A stretch of 64,000 nt of DNA from Desulfoferrobacter suflitae (GCF_022603395.1 NZ_JAIBKA010000004.1:248001-312000), one strand, 5' to 3'. Counted from the stretch's first letter, positions 1-10,629 are shown. The notes: generated by a model not told the origin, from the sequence alone. Made by a program: numbers and translations.

Positions 1-402
1 TTCACCGTCTATTACCCGGACGAGAAGGTTGTGCTTCCCCCTGCTTATCGGGGCCGGCCCGTTTTGGTGATGCGTCCGGATGGAACGGAAAGGTGTGTGG
101 CGTGCGGGTTGTGTGAGACGGCATGTCCCGGCCATGCCATTTCCATCGTCGGGGCAGAGAGAGAAAACGGCGAGAGATACCCGTTGAGCTATGTTCTGGA
201 TATGACCCGCTGCGTGTATTGCGGCTTTTGCGAGGAAGTCTGCCCGAAGGAGGCGATTGTGATGAGCTCCGAGTACCAGGGATTGGCGGAGACCGACCGG
301 AGCCGCATGCGCTATTCCAAAGAGCAGCTTTTAAGGTCCGAGGAAAGTGTCAAGGGGCGCATAGAATATATCAGGAGGATCTACTCCAAATGCAATTATT
401 GA
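1..402 (+). CDS. nuoI: NADH-quinone oxidoreductase subunit I (5'-truncated)
   Basis: The frame is open from base 1, so the N-terminus lies outside the window. The visible 133 residues carry two [4Fe-4S] motifs of the CxxCxxCxxxCP type (RCVACGLCETACPG and RCVYCGFCEEVCPK), which is the NuoI/TYKY signature. NuoI carries clusters N6a and N6b and passes electrons through the peripheral arm of complex I toward NuoB and quinone. It is followed directly by nuoJ, nuoK and the membrane antiporter subunits in the usual order. The gene overlaps the start of nuoJ by 13 bases. Identification is secure; only the N-terminal part is missing. Confidence 0.95.
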   Translation, partial: FTVYYPDEKVVLPPAYRGRPVLVMRPDGTERCVACGLCETACPGHAISIVGAERENGERYPLSYVLDMTRCVYCGFCEEVCPKEAIVMSSEYQGLAETDRSRMRYSKEQLLRSEESVKGRIEYIRRIYSKCNY

Positions 403-905
403 TGTTTTACCTACTCGGATTGGGCGCTGTTGTGGCGGCGCTGATTATGGTCACCAATAAGAGGCCTGTGCGCGCCGCCATGAGCCTGATTGCAACCATG
501 TCGTTTCTGGCCGGTCTGTATGTGCTCCTCGACGCGCACCTGATCGCTGCGCTGCAGTTGATCGTGTACGCGGGAGCCATTATGGTGCTGTTCCTTTTCG
601 TGATCATGCTCCTCAACATCGAGGAGAAGGAAGGACGGCTGGCCGGCAGTGCACTGTTGTGGCAAATGATCGCCATCGCGGTGGTCGGGTTGGTGTTTGT
701 GTTGATGGTGAGTGTGGTCAAGTTGAGTGACAACGTTGTGCCGCTGGGAGAGGCGGCTGCTCTATTCGGCACCACTAGAGCCGTAGGGAAGATGCTCTTC
801 ACCGAGTACCTGTTGCCCTTCGAAATAGCCTCGGTGTTGTTGCTCGCAGCGATTGTCGGTGCGGTTATCCTGGCCAAGAGACGGATTGATGATTCGGATC
901 AATGA
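390..905 (+). CDS. nuoJ: NADH-quinone oxidoreductase subunit J
   Basis: A 171-residue membrane protein with about five transmembrane helices. The stretch LQLIVYAGAIMVLFLFVIML matches the NuoJ helix that contains the pi-bulge next to the quinone-proton coupling path. I chose ATG 390 because AGGAGG lies at 373-378, 11 bases upstream; a second ATG at 402 overlaps the nuoI stop (TGATG) but sits too far from that ribosome site. The frame is open further upstream, but that part reads through nuoI and is not credible. It is part of the nuo operon and codes for an inner-membrane subunit of complex I. Confidence 0.93.
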   Translation: MQLLMFYLLGLGAVVAALIMVTNKRPVRAAMSLIATMSFLAGLYVLLDAHLIAALQLIVYAGAIMVLFLFVIMLLNIEEKEGRLAGSALLWQMIAIAVVGLVFVLMVSVVKLSDNVVPLGEAAALFGTTRAVGKMLFTEYLLPFEIASVLLLAAIVGAVILAKRRIDDSDQ

Positions 906-939
906 GCTCTCTTACTTTCCGGATCAGGGAATGTAGCCT

Positions 940-1242
940 ATGGTTTCACTGAATTCTTATCTGATTTTGGGCGCCATGCTTTTTTCAATCGGCGCGGTGG
1001 GCGTGTTCACGCAGCGCAATGCACTGATCATTTACATGTGTATCGAGTTGATGTTGAACGCGGTGAATTTAACTCTTGTTGCGTTTTCACGATTCCTGAA
1101 CAACTTGGACGGCCATGTGTTTGTGTTTATGATCATGACGGTTGCTGCGGCGGAAGCTGCGGTGGGGCTGTCCATCATCATTTCACTGTTTAGAAACAAG
1201 CCTACCGTTAATGTGGATGACATCAATTTAAGCAAAGGTTAA
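940..1242 (+). CDS. nuoK: NADH-quinone oxidoreductase subunit K
   Basis: A 100-residue protein with three predicted transmembrane helices, the normal size for NuoK (MrpC homolog). The conserved segment [20 protein letters not shown] holds the Glu in helix 2, and [18 protein letters not shown] holds the second conserved Glu; both belong to the central hydrophilic axis for proton transfer in the complex I membrane arm. It lies 34 bases after nuoJ and is followed after 7 bases by the first antiporter-like subunit. Identification is secure. Confidence 0.95.
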   Translation: MVSLNSYLILGAMLFSIGAVGVFTQRNALIIYMCIELMLNAVNLTLVAFSRFLNNLDGHVFVFMIMTVAAAEAAVGLSIIISLFRNKPTVNVDDINLSKG

Positions 1243-1249
1243 TGAAGAC

Positions 1250-2737
1250 GTGGAAACGATTGTATCCATAAAACCGGTTCTTGCTGTGCTGAGCTCTCTT
1301 CTTGCGGTGCCTTTGATCTTGAGGACGGGAGATCGCCCCAACCTGCGTGAGTTTTGGTCGATACTCGCCGGGGTCATCAAGTTCTCAATCGTCATATCGA
1401 TGGCGCCCGCCATTTTATCCGGTCACACCATCGAGTACACTCTCGTCACGTTTTTCCAGGGGGTTTCCATCAAGTTTCGGGTGGATGCTCTGGGCATGGT
1501 GTTCGCCACGGTTTCTTCCTTCTTGTGGATTGTCACCACCTTCTATTCCATCGGTTACATGCGCTCCAACAAAGAGCAATCACAGACAAGATACTACACC
1601 TGCTTTGCCATCAGTCTCGCGTCTGCCGTCGGGGTGGCCTTCTCGGGGAACCTAGTGACTCTGTTCGTGTTCTATGAATTTCTCAGCCTTGCCACGGTCC
1701 CCCTGGTGGGTCATAAGGAAACGCCTGAGGCGATCGAGGGGGCAAGGAAGTACTTCCTGTACTTGCTCAGCCTGTCGAAGACCTTGCTGTTGGCGGCCAT
1801 CATCATCGTTTTTGTGGTAACCGGTACGACGGACTTCCAAAGCGATGGGCTGTTGAGTCAACATGCGGCGACACCGCTGCTGTTCGTGGCGTTCTTTTTC
1901 TTCCTGTACGGGTTTGCCAAGGGTGCGGTCATGCCGCTGCACAACTGGCTGCCCTCGGCGATGGTGGCTCCGACTCCGGTCAGCGCCCTGCTGCATGCGG
2001 TGGCCGTTGTTAAAGTGGGTGTGTTTTCGATTCTGCGGGTTGTTTTTCATGTCTACGGGGTAGACATGATGACCAGCCTCAATCTTGGGGTCACCGCGGC
2101 CTACGTGGTCTCATTCACCATTATTGCGGCCTCGGTGATTGCGCTCACCAAGGACAACCTCAAAGCCAGGCTGGCCTATTCCACCGTGAGCCAGCTCTCC
2201 TACGTGATCCTTGGGGCGGTGCTGCTGACGCCGAGCGGGATGGTGGGCGGCATCGTGCATATTGCCAATCACGCCTTCTCCAAGATAACGCTCTTCTTTT
2301 GTGCCGGCTCGTTGTACACGGCTGCACACAAAACCGAGGTGAGCCAGCTGTCCGGCATCGGCAAAAAAATGCCGTGGACCATGGCGGCGTTTTTCATCGG
2401 GTCCCTCAGCATGATCGGCGTGCCCATTGCGGCAGGATTCGTCACCAAGTGGTATCTCGCTGTAGGTTCCATCGAGGCACACCAGATACCCATTCTGATG
2501 GTGCTGCTGGCGAGTACGGTGTTGAATGCCGCGTACTTTCTGCCGATCACTTACAAGGCGTTTTTTCAGAAAGAGGATCATTCGGAGGCAGCGGAACATG
2601 GTGATCATGACCACCACGAGGAGATCCGGGAGATTCCCATGGTGGTGGTGCCGCTGGTGCTGACGGCCATCATTTCATTGGTGATAGGCATTTATCCAAA
2701 CTATTTCCTAAGTCTCGCGCAGGAGGTGATCCGATGA
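1250..2737 (+). CDS. Mrp/complex I antiporter-like subunit (MrpD/NuoN-like)
   Basis: A 495-residue polytopic protein of the Proton_antipo_M family that starts with GTG at 1250. It shows the FYEF glutamate motif in helix 5 and the MrpD-like segment LHNWLPSAMVAPTPVSALLH followed by HAVAVVKVGVF with its conserved Lys. A histidine-rich acidic loop sits near residues 443-455. It lacks the long C-terminal lateral helix of NuoL. In the operon it takes the place where nuoL is expected, yet another NuoL-like gene (2984-4756), nuoM and nuoN follow, so this is a fourth antiporter-like subunit. I infer that it extends the ion-pumping arm of complex I. A separate Mrp antiporter is less likely because the spacing is tight and other mrp genes are absent. 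Confidence 0.85.
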   Translation: METIVSIKPVLAVLSSLLAVPLILRTGDRPNLREFWSILAGVIKFSIVISMAPAILSGHTIEYTLVTFFQGVSIKFRVDALGMVFATVSSFLWIVTTFYSIGYMRSNKEQSQTRYYTCFAISLASAVGVAFSGNLVTLFVFYEFLSLATVPLVGHKETPEAIEGARKYFLYLLSLSKTLLLAAIIIVFVVTGTTDFQSDGLLSQHAATPLLFVAFFFFLYGFAKGAVMPLHNWLPSAMVAPTPVSALLHAVAVVKVGVFSILRVVFHVYGVDMMTSLNLGVTAAYVVSFTIIAASVIALTKDNLKARLAYSTVSQLSYVILGAVLLTPSGMVGGIVHIANHAFSKITLFFCAGSLYTAAHKTEVSQLSGIGKKMPWTMAAFFIGSLSMIGVPIAAGFVTKWYLAVGSIEAHQIPILMVLLASTVLNAAYFLPITYKAFFQKEDHSEAAEHGDHDHHEEIREIPMVVVPLVLTAIISLVIGIYPNYFLSLAQEVIR

Positions 2738-2991
2738 TCAAGAGGATCGTCCTTTATATCGGCGACCCGGCCAATGCAAAGACCTTGAGGCGGCTCGGGT
2801 ACCTGGCACTGGCGGTGGTGTTCGTGGCCGATTTTCTAGTCCATCGTGCACATGCCGAATACATATGGGACAAGATACCCGGTTTTGGCGCGTTCTACGG
2901 TTTTGTTTCCTGCGTTTTGATCATTGTGGTCTCCAAATTTATCGGGCATCAATGCGGTATCATGCAGGACGAGGATTATTACGATGATTGA
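2734..2991 (+). CDS. small two-helix membrane protein between antiporter subunits
   Basis: An 85-residue protein with two hydrophobic segments (LALAVVFVADFLVH and FYGFVSCVLIIVVSKFIG) and an acidic C-terminus (DEDYYDD). I do not recognise a named family. It is coupled on both sides: its ATG overlaps the stop of the upstream antiporter subunit as ATGA, and its own end overlaps the next gene start by 8 bases. The position suggests an accessory or assembly subunit of the enlarged complex I membrane arm; that role is inference. Confidence 0.8.
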   Translation: MIKRIVLYIGDPANAKTLRRLGYLALAVVFVADFLVHRAHAEYIWDKIPGFGAFYGFVSCVLIIVVSKFIGHQCGIMQDEDYYDD

Positions 2992-4756
2992 TTGGTTACA
3001 CCCGTCGATATACTACATTTTCGGTGCGCTGCTCATTCCCTTTCTGCGCGGCAGGGTGCAGCGGGCTTACCTGATGCTCATCCCGGTGCTGGGCGTGGCG
3101 ACCGTCCTCTCCATGTCCCCTGGAAGCTTCTGGCACTACAAGTTTCTTGGTGTGACAATGACGTTCGGTGCGGTGGACAAGCTGAGCATCGTTTTTGCCT
3201 ACGTCTTCACCATCATGTCCTTTATCGGCATTGTCTACGCGCTGCATGTGGATGACTCGGGGCAGCACGTCTCCGCCTTCCTGTACGTCGGTGGATCCCT
3301 GGGGGTGACCTTTGCCGGAGATTATTTCACCCTGTTTGTCTTCTGGGAACTGATGGCATTTGCCTCGGTCTACCTGGTCTTTGCCCGGCGCCAGAAGGCT
3401 TCCATCAAAGCGGGATACCGCTATATCCTGGTGCATATGTTTGGCGGCGTTTGTCTGCTGGGTGGTATCATTTTGCACTACCTGGGGACGAAATCCATCA
3501 CCGTGGGGCCTGTGGCGCACGACGGCAGCCTGGCGTTCTATCTGATGCTTACCGGAGTCATATTGAACGCTGCTGTGCCGCCGTTGCATGCATGGTTGAC
3601 CGACGCCTATCCGGAAGGCACCGTGACCGGCTCTGTCTTCATGTCGGCCTTCACGACAAAAACGGCGGTATATGTACTGGTTCGAGTTTTCCCGGGAACC
3701 GAACTGCTGGTCTGGCTGGGGACCATCATGGCCCTCTACGGAGTCGTTTACGCCGTGCTCGAGAATGATTCGAGGCGTCTGCTGGCCTACCACATCATCA
3801 GTCAGGTGGGCTACATGGTGGCGGGTGTCGGGATTGGCACGGAGCTCTCGTTAAACGGTTCGGTTTCCCACGCTTTTGCTCACATCCTCTACAAGGGCCT
3901 GCTCTTTATGGGGGCTGGTGCCGTGATTCATATGACCGGCAGGAGCAAGCTGACGGAACTGGGCGGGTTGTACAAGACCATGCCGATCACACTGGTGCTG
4001 TACATGGTTGGCGGGTTTGCCATCTCGGCTTTCCCTCTGTTCAGCGGTTTTGTGAGTAAGTCCATGGTGGTGGCCGGTGCCAGCCACGATCACTGGCCGG
4101 TTGTGGCGCTGCTTCTGACCATGGCTTCCGCCGGTACATTTTTGCACACCGGGCTGAAGCTTCCCTACTATATGTTCTTTGGCAAGGATTCCGGAATTGA
4201 AGCCAAGGAGCCGCCTCTCAACATGCTTATTGCCATGGGCATGGCGGCCTTTTTGTGTATCGGCATCGGTGTTCTGCCCGGACCGCTCTATGACCTGCTT
4301 CCCTATCCGGTGCATTTCGCACCGTATACCGGCGAACACGTGACTAACTCGCTGGGTATCCTGCTGTTCACCGGTTTAGGATTCTTCATGCTGTTGCGCA
4401 AACTCGATCCCGAGCCGACCATCAGCATCGACACCGACTGGGTGTACCGCAAGGGCAGCCGTGTGTTCATGTGGCTCGCACGCAAGCCGATTGCCGAAGG
4501 GGACACCTATGTGGGGGACCTGTACAACACTTTTTTTAGCAAATACACCTTGAGTATCTCGAATTTCTTCGCGCGCGTGGTCGATTTGCGCGGTATCGAC
4601 GGAATTGTCAATGGAGTCGCCGGGTTTTTCATCTCGCTTGCGGGCACCATTCGGGTGTCCGCCACCGGTCTGGTGAGAAATTATGCGGTTACGATGCTGG
4701 TTGGCGGCGTCGCAATCGTCAGTTATTACCTTCTAACATTCTTGATGAGACTATGA
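2984..4756 (+). CDS. NuoL/MrpD-like antiporter subunit with NuoL-type C-terminal tail
   Basis: A 590-residue polytopic protein. The antiporter core has the [11 protein letters not shown] glutamate motif and [20 protein letters not shown]. The last 60 or so residues ([11 protein letters not shown], then [15 protein letters not shown]) resemble the C-terminal end of NuoL, where the lateral helix and its anchoring helix lie, while the core reads more like MrpD-type subunits. I start at ATG 2984, which overlaps the stop of the 85-aa gene; the frame is open upstream but without a better start. It most likely serves as the NuoL equivalent at the distal end of complex I. It overlaps nuoM by ATGA. 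Confidence 0.87.
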   Translation: MIDWLHPSIYYIFGALLIPFLRGRVQRAYLMLIPVLGVATVLSMSPGSFWHYKFLGVTMTFGAVDKLSIVFAYVFTIMSFIGIVYALHVDDSGQHVSAFLYVGGSLGVTFAGDYFTLFVFWELMAFASVYLVFARRQKASIKAGYRYILVHMFGGVCLLGGIILHYLGTKSITVGPVAHDGSLAFYLMLTGVILNAAVPPLHAWLTDAYPEGTVTGSVFMSAFTTKTAVYVLVRVFPGTELLVWLGTIMALYGVVYAVLENDSRRLLAYHIISQVGYMVAGVGIGTELSLNGSVSHAFAHILYKGLLFMGAGAVIHMTGRSKLTELGGLYKTMPITLVLYMVGGFAISAFPLFSGFVSKSMVVAGASHDHWPVVALLLTMASAGTFLHTGLKLPYYMFFGKDSGIEAKEPPLNMLIAMGMAAFLCIGIGVLPGPLYDLLPYPVHFAPYTGEHVTNSLGILLFTGLGFFMLLRKLDPEPTISIDTDWVYRKGSRVFMWLARKPIAEGDTYVGDLYNTFFSKYTLSISNFFARVVDLRGIDGIVNGVAGFFISLAGTIRVSATGLVRNYAVTMLVGGVAIVSYYLLTFLMRL

Positions 4757-6342
4757 TGAATTCACCGAATTTTCCGATCCTGTCCGTAATCACGTATTTG
4801 CCGCTGCTGGGAATTCTGGTGATTTGCCTGATCAACAGCAAGCGACACGACCTGATACGATGGGTGGCGTTCCTCACCGCCGCCGTTACCTTCCTGGTTT
4901 CACTACCGCTGTACTTTCGGTTTGACGCCGGCACATGGGAAATGCAGTTCGTCGAGAATATCCCGTGGATCAGCCAGTACGGAATCAGCTACCACATGGG
5001 GGTGGACGGCATTAGTCTGCTGCTGGTACTTCTGACCACATTCCTTTCCGCCCTCGCTATCCTGTCCACCTGGTCGGCTGTGGATAAGGGTGTGAAAGGC
5101 TACATGATCTCGCTTCTGTTCCTGGAAACGGGCATGGTCGGTGTGTTTTGCGCGCTGGATTTTGTTCTCTTCTACGTGTTCTGGGAAGTGATGCTCATTC
5201 CCATGTATTTCATCATCGGCATCTGGGGAGGGCCGCGCAGGATCTATGCGGCGGTGAAGTTCTTCATTTACACCATGAGCGGCAGCGTGCTCATGCTTGT
5301 GGCCATACTGGTGCTGTTTTTCACCCATTATCATGCCACCGGCATCATGACCTTTGACATCTTGACCTATCATCGCTTCGGTCTGCCGGCCAACATGCAG
5401 TTCTGGTTGTTTCTGGCCTTTTTCCTTGCCTTTGCCATCAAGGTGCCCATGTTTCCCTTCCATACATGGCTTCCCGACGCGCATGTCGAGGCTCCCACAG
5501 CCGGCAGCGTGATTCTGGCCGGAGTGCTGCTGAAGATGGGAACTTATGGGTTCCTGCGATTTGGACTGCCCATTTTTCCTCAGGCAAGCGTCGATTTCAT
5601 TCCCGTCATTCTAATTCTGTCGGTGATCGGAATCATTTACGGAGCAATGGTCTCATTGGTCCAGGACGACATCAAGAAGCTGGTGGCCTACTCCAGTGTC
5701 AGCCACCTGGGCTACTGTATGCTGGGGATGTTTGCCCTGAACCTGGAAGGCGTCAAAGGGAGCATCCTGCAGATGATCAACCACGGGTTGAGCACCGGGG
5801 CGCTCTTTATGATCGTCGGCATGCTCTACGAACGCCGCCATACGCGGCTTATTTCCGAATATGGCGGGGTTATGAAAGTGATGCCCGTCTTTGCTACGCT
5901 GTTCCTGCTGGTAGCTTTTTCGTCCATGGGAGTGCCCGGCCTGAACGGGTTCATTGGCGAGCTGCTGATCCTCATCGGGGCATTCAAGGCCTCCCTTGGC
6001 TACGGTCTGCTGGCGACCATCGGGCTGGTGCTCGGAGCGGTCTATCTGCTCTGGATGTACAAGCGCGTCATGTATGGCCGCATCACCAAGGAAGAAAATA
6101 AGAATCTGCGTGATATGACGGGGCGGGAATATGCCTATCTGGTTCCCATTATTGTATTCATCGTATGGATCGGGGTGTATCCAAAACCGTTTTTGGACAA
6201 AATGGATGTGTCTGTTCAGCATTTGCTGGAAGTCATGGGTCAGCAGCGGACGGTGATGCTGGACGTGCCGGAGCATAGCGAGTTGCGCGCCACTCATGCA
6301 ATGAACAACTATGAACAGTATGCAGCGGATCAAGGGCGATAA
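4753..6342 (+). CDS. nuoM: NADH-quinone oxidoreductase subunit M
   Basis: A 529-residue polytopic proton-pumping subunit. The region [20 protein letters not shown] contains the NuoM glutamate motif, and [20 protein letters not shown] is the classical NuoM signature, followed by [12 protein letters not shown] with the conserved Lys. Length and motifs match canonical NuoM. The start ATG overlaps the preceding stop (ATGA), so translation is probably coupled. It sits between the NuoL-like subunit and nuoN. Confidence 0.95.
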   Translation: MMNSPNFPILSVITYLPLLGILVICLINSKRHDLIRWVAFLTAAVTFLVSLPLYFRFDAGTWEMQFVENIPWISQYGISYHMGVDGISLLLVLLTTFLSALAILSTWSAVDKGVKGYMISLLFLETGMVGVFCALDFVLFYVFWEVMLIPMYFIIGIWGGPRRIYAAVKFFIYTMSGSVLMLVAILVLFFTHYHATGIMTFDILTYHRFGLPANMQFWLFLAFFLAFAIKVPMFPFHTWLPDAHVEAPTAGSVILAGVLLKMGTYGFLRFGLPIFPQASVDFIPVILILSVIGIIYGAMVSLVQDDIKKLVAYSSVSHLGYCMLGMFALNLEGVKGSILQMINHGLSTGALFMIVGMLYERRHTRLISEYGGVMKVMPVFATLFLLVAFSSMGVPGLNGFIGELLILIGAFKASLGYGLLATIGLVLGAVYLLWMYKRVMYGRITKEENKNLRDMTGREYAYLVPIIVFIVWIGVYPKPFLDKMDVSVQHLLEVMGQQRTVMLDVPEHSELRATHAMNNYEQYAADQGR

Positions 6343-6345
6343 ATT

Positions 6346-7824
6346 ATGGAACAGGTAATGAGTACAATCAATTTGAGCGCCATTTACCCGGAAATCATCT
6401 TGACGTGTTTTTCGCTGTTGATTCTCTTGATGCAGTCCTTTTCCACTCCCCGCTTCAAGGAATATTACGGCTATGTGAGCCTGGTTGGGGTTCTCGCTGC
6501 GCTGGCGTTCGTTGTCATGGAGCCGTCGAGCTTCTTTGCTCAGACGGTTGTCTATTCCTTTAACGACATGTGGGTGGTGGACAACTATGCGCGATTTTTC
6601 AAGTTGATTTTTCTGCTCGGCACCGGTCTGACGATTCTCATTTCCATGAAGTATCTGGAAGATGAAGCGATGCAGTACGGCGAGTACTTTGCGCTGATTC
6701 TGTTTGCCACCATCGGAATGATGATCATGGCCAGTGCCGGGGAATTGATTACCCTGTTCCTGGGTCTCGAGCTGATGTCCCTATCCCTCTATGTTCTGGC
6801 GGGATATACCCGGGTGCGCATGGTTTCCAACGAGGCCGCATTAAAGTATTTCATACTGGGTTCCTTCGCCACCGGCTTTCTGCTGTACGGCATTGCCTTA
6901 ATCTACGGTTCGACAGGGACCACCTCCATCAGGGCCGTGGCCGCATCCGTCGGCAAGTACGGATTGTACAGTCCGGGCTTGGTTATGGGAATGGCGATGC
7001 TGGTGGTTGCCTTCGGGTTCAAGGCGGCCTTGGTGCCCTTCCATATGTGGACGCCGGACGTATACGAAGGGGCACCTGCACCGATCACGGCATTCATGTC
7101 TGCGGGACCCAAGGCGGCCGCCTTCGCCGCGTTTGCTCGGGTTTTCATGGAGGGGCTGCCCGCACTGCAAATGGAATGGACCTGGCTCATCTGGATCATG
7201 GCGGCGCTGACCATGACGATCGGCAACGTCATCGCTCTGGTGCAGGACAACATCAAGCGCATGCTGGCTTATTCGAGCATCGCCCATGCCGGTTATGTGC
7301 TGGTGGCTTTCCTCGCTGCAGGGGAACTGGGGATCAGCAGCGTTCTCTACTACCTGCTCACCTATACCTTCATGAACATCGGGGCATTTGCCATCATCAC
7401 CGCTCTGAGCGGCAGAGGGGAGCCAAGGGTTTTTGTTCGGGACTACCAGGGTCTTGGTTTTCAGCACCCCTTCGCCGCAGTGGCCATGAGCCTTTTTCTC
7501 TTCTCCCTGGCCGGTATCCCGCCGACAGGCGGTTTCATGGGCAAATTCTACATCTTCTCCGCGGCCGTCAAGGAAGGCTACATCGGTTTGGCGGTCATTG
7601 GAGTTGTCAACAGCGTGGTCTCGGTTTACTATTATCTGCGCGTGACGGTGGCGATGTACATGGAAGAACCGTCGTCAGTGAGAGAAGCGGAGGCCGCTGC
7701 GCCGATCTTCTCGCCCGCCCTGGTCATCGCCATCTTCATTTCAGCTTACGGAGTGTTGAGCTTAGGACTCTTCCCTTCGAGCTACGTTGCAATCGTCAAG
7801 CAATCCTTTCTCGCGCTGCAATGA
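6346..7824 (+). CDS. nuoN: NADH-quinone oxidoreductase subunit N
   Basis: A 492-residue polytopic subunit of the antiporter family. Motifs include LITLFLGLELMSLSLYVLAG (Glu of helix 5), VPFHMWTPDVYEGAPAPITA and SLAGIPPTGGFMGKF, all typical of NuoN. It begins 3 bases after nuoM and closes the block of nuo genes; a 100-base gap separates it from the formate dehydrogenase gene. NuoN is the antiporter-like subunit nearest the NuoK/J/A/H module. Confidence 0.95.
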   Translation: MEQVMSTINLSAIYPEIILTCFSLLILLMQSFSTPRFKEYYGYVSLVGVLAALAFVVMEPSSFFAQTVVYSFNDMWVVDNYARFFKLIFLLGTGLTILISMKYLEDEAMQYGEYFALILFATIGMMIMASAGELITLFLGLELMSLSLYVLAGYTRVRMVSNEAALKYFILGSFATGFLLYGIALIYGSTGTTSIRAVAASVGKYGLYSPGLVMGMAMLVVAFGFKAALVPFHMWTPDVYEGAPAPITAFMSAGPKAAAFAAFARVFMEGLPALQMEWTWLIWIMAALTMTIGNVIALVQDNIKRMLAYSSIAHAGYVLVAFLAAGELGISSVLYYLLTYTFMNIGAFAIITALSGRGEPRVFVRDYQGLGFQHPFAAVAMSLFLFSLAGIPPTGGFMGKFYIFSAAVKEGYIGLAVIGVVNSVVSVYYYLRVTVAMYMEEPSSVREAEAAAPIFSPALVIAIFISAYGVLSLGLFPSSYVAIVKQSFLALQ

Positions 7825-7924
7825 GTGGATGAACATCACGGGGAAGTCGATTCGTCACCGGGGATGCTGATCTGAGGTATAGAGCGGGAATCAATTTTTC
7901 GTAAACGAACAAAGGCGAACCAAT

Positions 7925-10597
7925 ATGAATACCATTCAACTGACAATCGACGGCAGGGAAATCGCTGCCAAAGAGGGCGATACCGTACTTCAGGCGGCAA
8001 GGAGCGCGGGCATCAGGATCCCGACCCTGTGCTACCACGAGCGGTTGAATCCCATAGCCTCCTGCGGCATGTGCTACGTTGAAATCGGCGGATATTCCGA
8101 ACCCGTGCAGTCGTGCGCTACGCCTGTTGCACCAGGGATGGATGTGGTTACTCAATCTGAGGTCCTCACGGACATGCGCAAGGAGTCGCTCCAGCGGCTC
8201 TTGCTGCATCACCCGCTGGACTGCCCCATTTGCGACAAGGCCGGGGAATGCAGGCTGCAGGATCTGGTGTTTGAATACGGGATCCATGCCGATGAGTTGC
8301 AGCCTCCCGCAAAGCCGCGCGAAGTGGTGTATGCGACGTCGTTGATCAAGTATTGGCCGGATCGCTGCGTGCTGTGCCTGCGGTGTGTCACCGCCTGCAA
8401 GGAGGTGAAGGGGGTTTGCGCCCTGGGAGTGGCGGAAACGGAAGGCAGGCGTCATCTGGAATTTTATCCGGAGAGGTGCGTTTCCTGCGGAGAATGTCTG
8501 CAACTCTGCCCGGTGGGGGCACTCACGGAAAATCTCAGTCCCACCAAAGGAAGAGCCTTTCTCGTGAACAAGGTGCCGACCACCTGTACCTACTGCGGAT
8601 GCGGCTGCCAGATGGAGTTGAGCGTACTCGACAACCGGGTGGTGGACGTGAAGGGCAAGGACGACGCGGGTGTCAATCAAGCCAGCTTGTGCGTTAAGGG
8701 ACGTTTCGGCTACGAATTCATCAGCAGTGACCAGCGCTTGACAAAGCCACTCGTCAAAAAGGACGGCGAGTTCCAGGAGGTCGATTGGGATCAGGCCATA
8801 AGAGTGGTTGCGCGCAGGTTCAACCAGGTCAAAAAAGAGCACGGCGCGGATGCCATCGGCGGCTTCTCCTCGGCCCGTTGCACCAACGAGGACAATTATC
8901 TGTTTCAAAAATTCATGCGCGCGGTGATCGGTACCAACAATGTGGATCACTGCGCTCGTCTCTGACACTCCTCGACGGTGGCAGGGCTTGCCGCCACGTT
9001 TGGTAGTGGAGCGATGACCAATCCTCTCAAGGATGTATTGAATTCCAAGGTCATTCTTGTTACGGGCACCAACACCACATCCAATCATCCGATTATTGCC
9101 AACTACATCCACGAAGCGGTCACCAAGCATGGGGCCAAGTTACTTGTGGTCGATCCGCGCCGGATCAAGCTGGTGGACATCTGCCACACCTGGCTGCGCC
9201 CGCGGGTGGGGACCAATGTGGCCTGGATCAATGGCTTGATGCATGTGATCATTAGCGAAAACCTGCAGGCCCAGTCCTACATCGACGAGCGCACTACGGG
9301 CTTCGAAGAGCTCAAAAAGTGTGTGGCCAAGTATTCCCCCGATTATGTGGCCAAGATCACCGGCATCCCGGAAAAGGATCTGATTGCTGCGGCGCGCCTG
9401 TACGCGACGGAGACCCCCGGCTCTATTCTCTATGCCATGGGTATCACCCAGCACACGAGCGGCACCAACAACGTCAAGAGCCTCGCCTCACTGTCGATGC
9501 TGTGCGGCAATGTGGGAGTCGCCGGAGGTGGAGTAAATCCATTGCGTGGCCAGAACAACGTCCAGGGCGCGTGCGACATGGGCGGTCTGCCCAATGTCTT
9601 TACCGGCTACCAAACGGTGACGGATGAAGCGGTCCGGGAAAAGTTCGCCAAAGCATGGAACGTTGCTACTCTTCCCGATAGGGTGGGGATGACCGTTACC
9701 GAGATGACGGCGGCCGGCGGAGAAGCGATCAAGGCCCTGTACATCATGGGTGAAAACCCGATGCTGAGCGATGCCGATATTCATCACGTGGAGAAGAATC
9801 TGCAGGCGCTCGATTTCATGGTGGTACAGGATATTTTCCTGACAGAGACCGCCAGGCTCGCCGATGTGGTTCTGCCGAGCACCTGCTTTGCCGAAAAGGA
9901 GGGAACTTTCACCAATACCGAGCGCAAGGTGTTGCGCGTCCGCAAAGCGGTGAACGCTCCTGGAGAAGCGCTCGAGGATTATCGGATCATTTCGGCAATT
10001 GCCAGGCAAATGGGCTACGCGATGGAATATGCCGACGCCTCCGAGATAATGGCGGAAATCAACAGACTTACCCCGAGTTATGGCGGGATCACCTATGAGC
10101 GGCTTGAGCAGGGCGGCGTGGTCTGGCCCTGCCCGACGCTTGAGCACCCGGGCACGCCCATCCTGCATATTAACAAGTTCGCCCGGGGAGAAGGGGTCTT
10201 TTTCCCCATCGAGTATCAGCCGTCAGCCGAGCTGCCCGATGACGAATATCCCTTTGTGTTGACTACGGGGCGTGTGTACGAGCACTATCACACCGGGACC
10301 ATGTCGCGCAAAGGTAGCGCTTTGAATCGGCTGTACCCGGAAGCGCTGGCGGAGATCAATGTGGAGGATGCCAGGAATCTCGATGTGGCCGACGGCGAAT
10401 ACGTCAACATCGTCTCGCGGCGGGGCAGCCTCAAGATCAAGGCGGCAGTTTCCGATATCACGGACCGCGGCGTGGCGTTCGTACCGTTTCATTTCTATGA
10501 ATCGGCCGTGAACAAACTGACCAACAGTGCCCTCGATCCCGTGTCGAAGATACCGGAACTGAAAATCTGCGCGGTCAAGATAGAAAAGGCTGCCTAG
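7925..10597 (+). CDS. fdhA: selenocysteine-containing formate dehydrogenase alpha subunit (NuoG-like N-terminus)
   Basis: Read as one 890-residue protein with UGA at 8963-8965 decoded as selenocysteine 347. The context DHCARL-Sec-HSSTVAGLA is the catalytic site of Mo/W formate dehydrogenases. The N-terminus is NuoG-like: a [2Fe-2S] site (Cys36, 47, 50, 64), a His/Cys cluster near 95-109, two ferredoxin clusters (Cys148-158 and 185-195), then the CTYCGCGC cluster at 221-228 that precedes the bis-molybdopterin core; a molydopterin-binding domain ends the protein. The frame is the same on both sides of the UGA and homology is continuous. It oxidises formate (or reduces CO2), exchanging electrons with an NAD-linked or complex I-type partner. 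It follows nuoN by 100 bases. Partner NuoE/F-like genes are not in the window. Confidence 0.95.
8977..8995 (+). promoter_or_regulatory. SECIS hairpin of fdhA
   Basis: GGTGGCA (8977-8983) pairs with TGCCGCC (8989-8995), seven pairs with one G-T wobble, around the loop GGGCT. The loop begins 19 bases after the in-frame UGA, inside the distance used by bacterial SECIS elements, and has G at its first positions. It lies within the coding sequence, as expected for SelB-dependent insertion. Confidence 0.8.
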
Positions 10598-10605
10598 AAC
10601 GAATT

Positions 10606-10629
10606 CCCGGTTCTTTCAGGCCGGGTTTT
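10606..10629 (+). terminator. possible intrinsic terminator after fdhA
   Basis: CCCGG (10606-10610) and CCGGG (10621-10625) form a short stem with a 10-base loop, followed by TTTT. It sits 9 bases after the fdhA stop. The stem is only five pairs, so the call is tentative. The rest of the gap up to 10892 shows no gene. Confidence 0.4.

Noticed and set aside
7796-9130. 444-residue open frame on the minus strand opposite fdhA
   Set aside because: It is antisense to the conserved Fe-S and active-site parts of fdhA; composition (many Arg, His, Gly) is that of a GC-rich shadow frame.
8978-10597. Separate 539-residue molybdopterin oxidoreductase gene
   Set aside because: It is the second half of fdhA after the selenocysteine codon; the active-site context spans the UGA.
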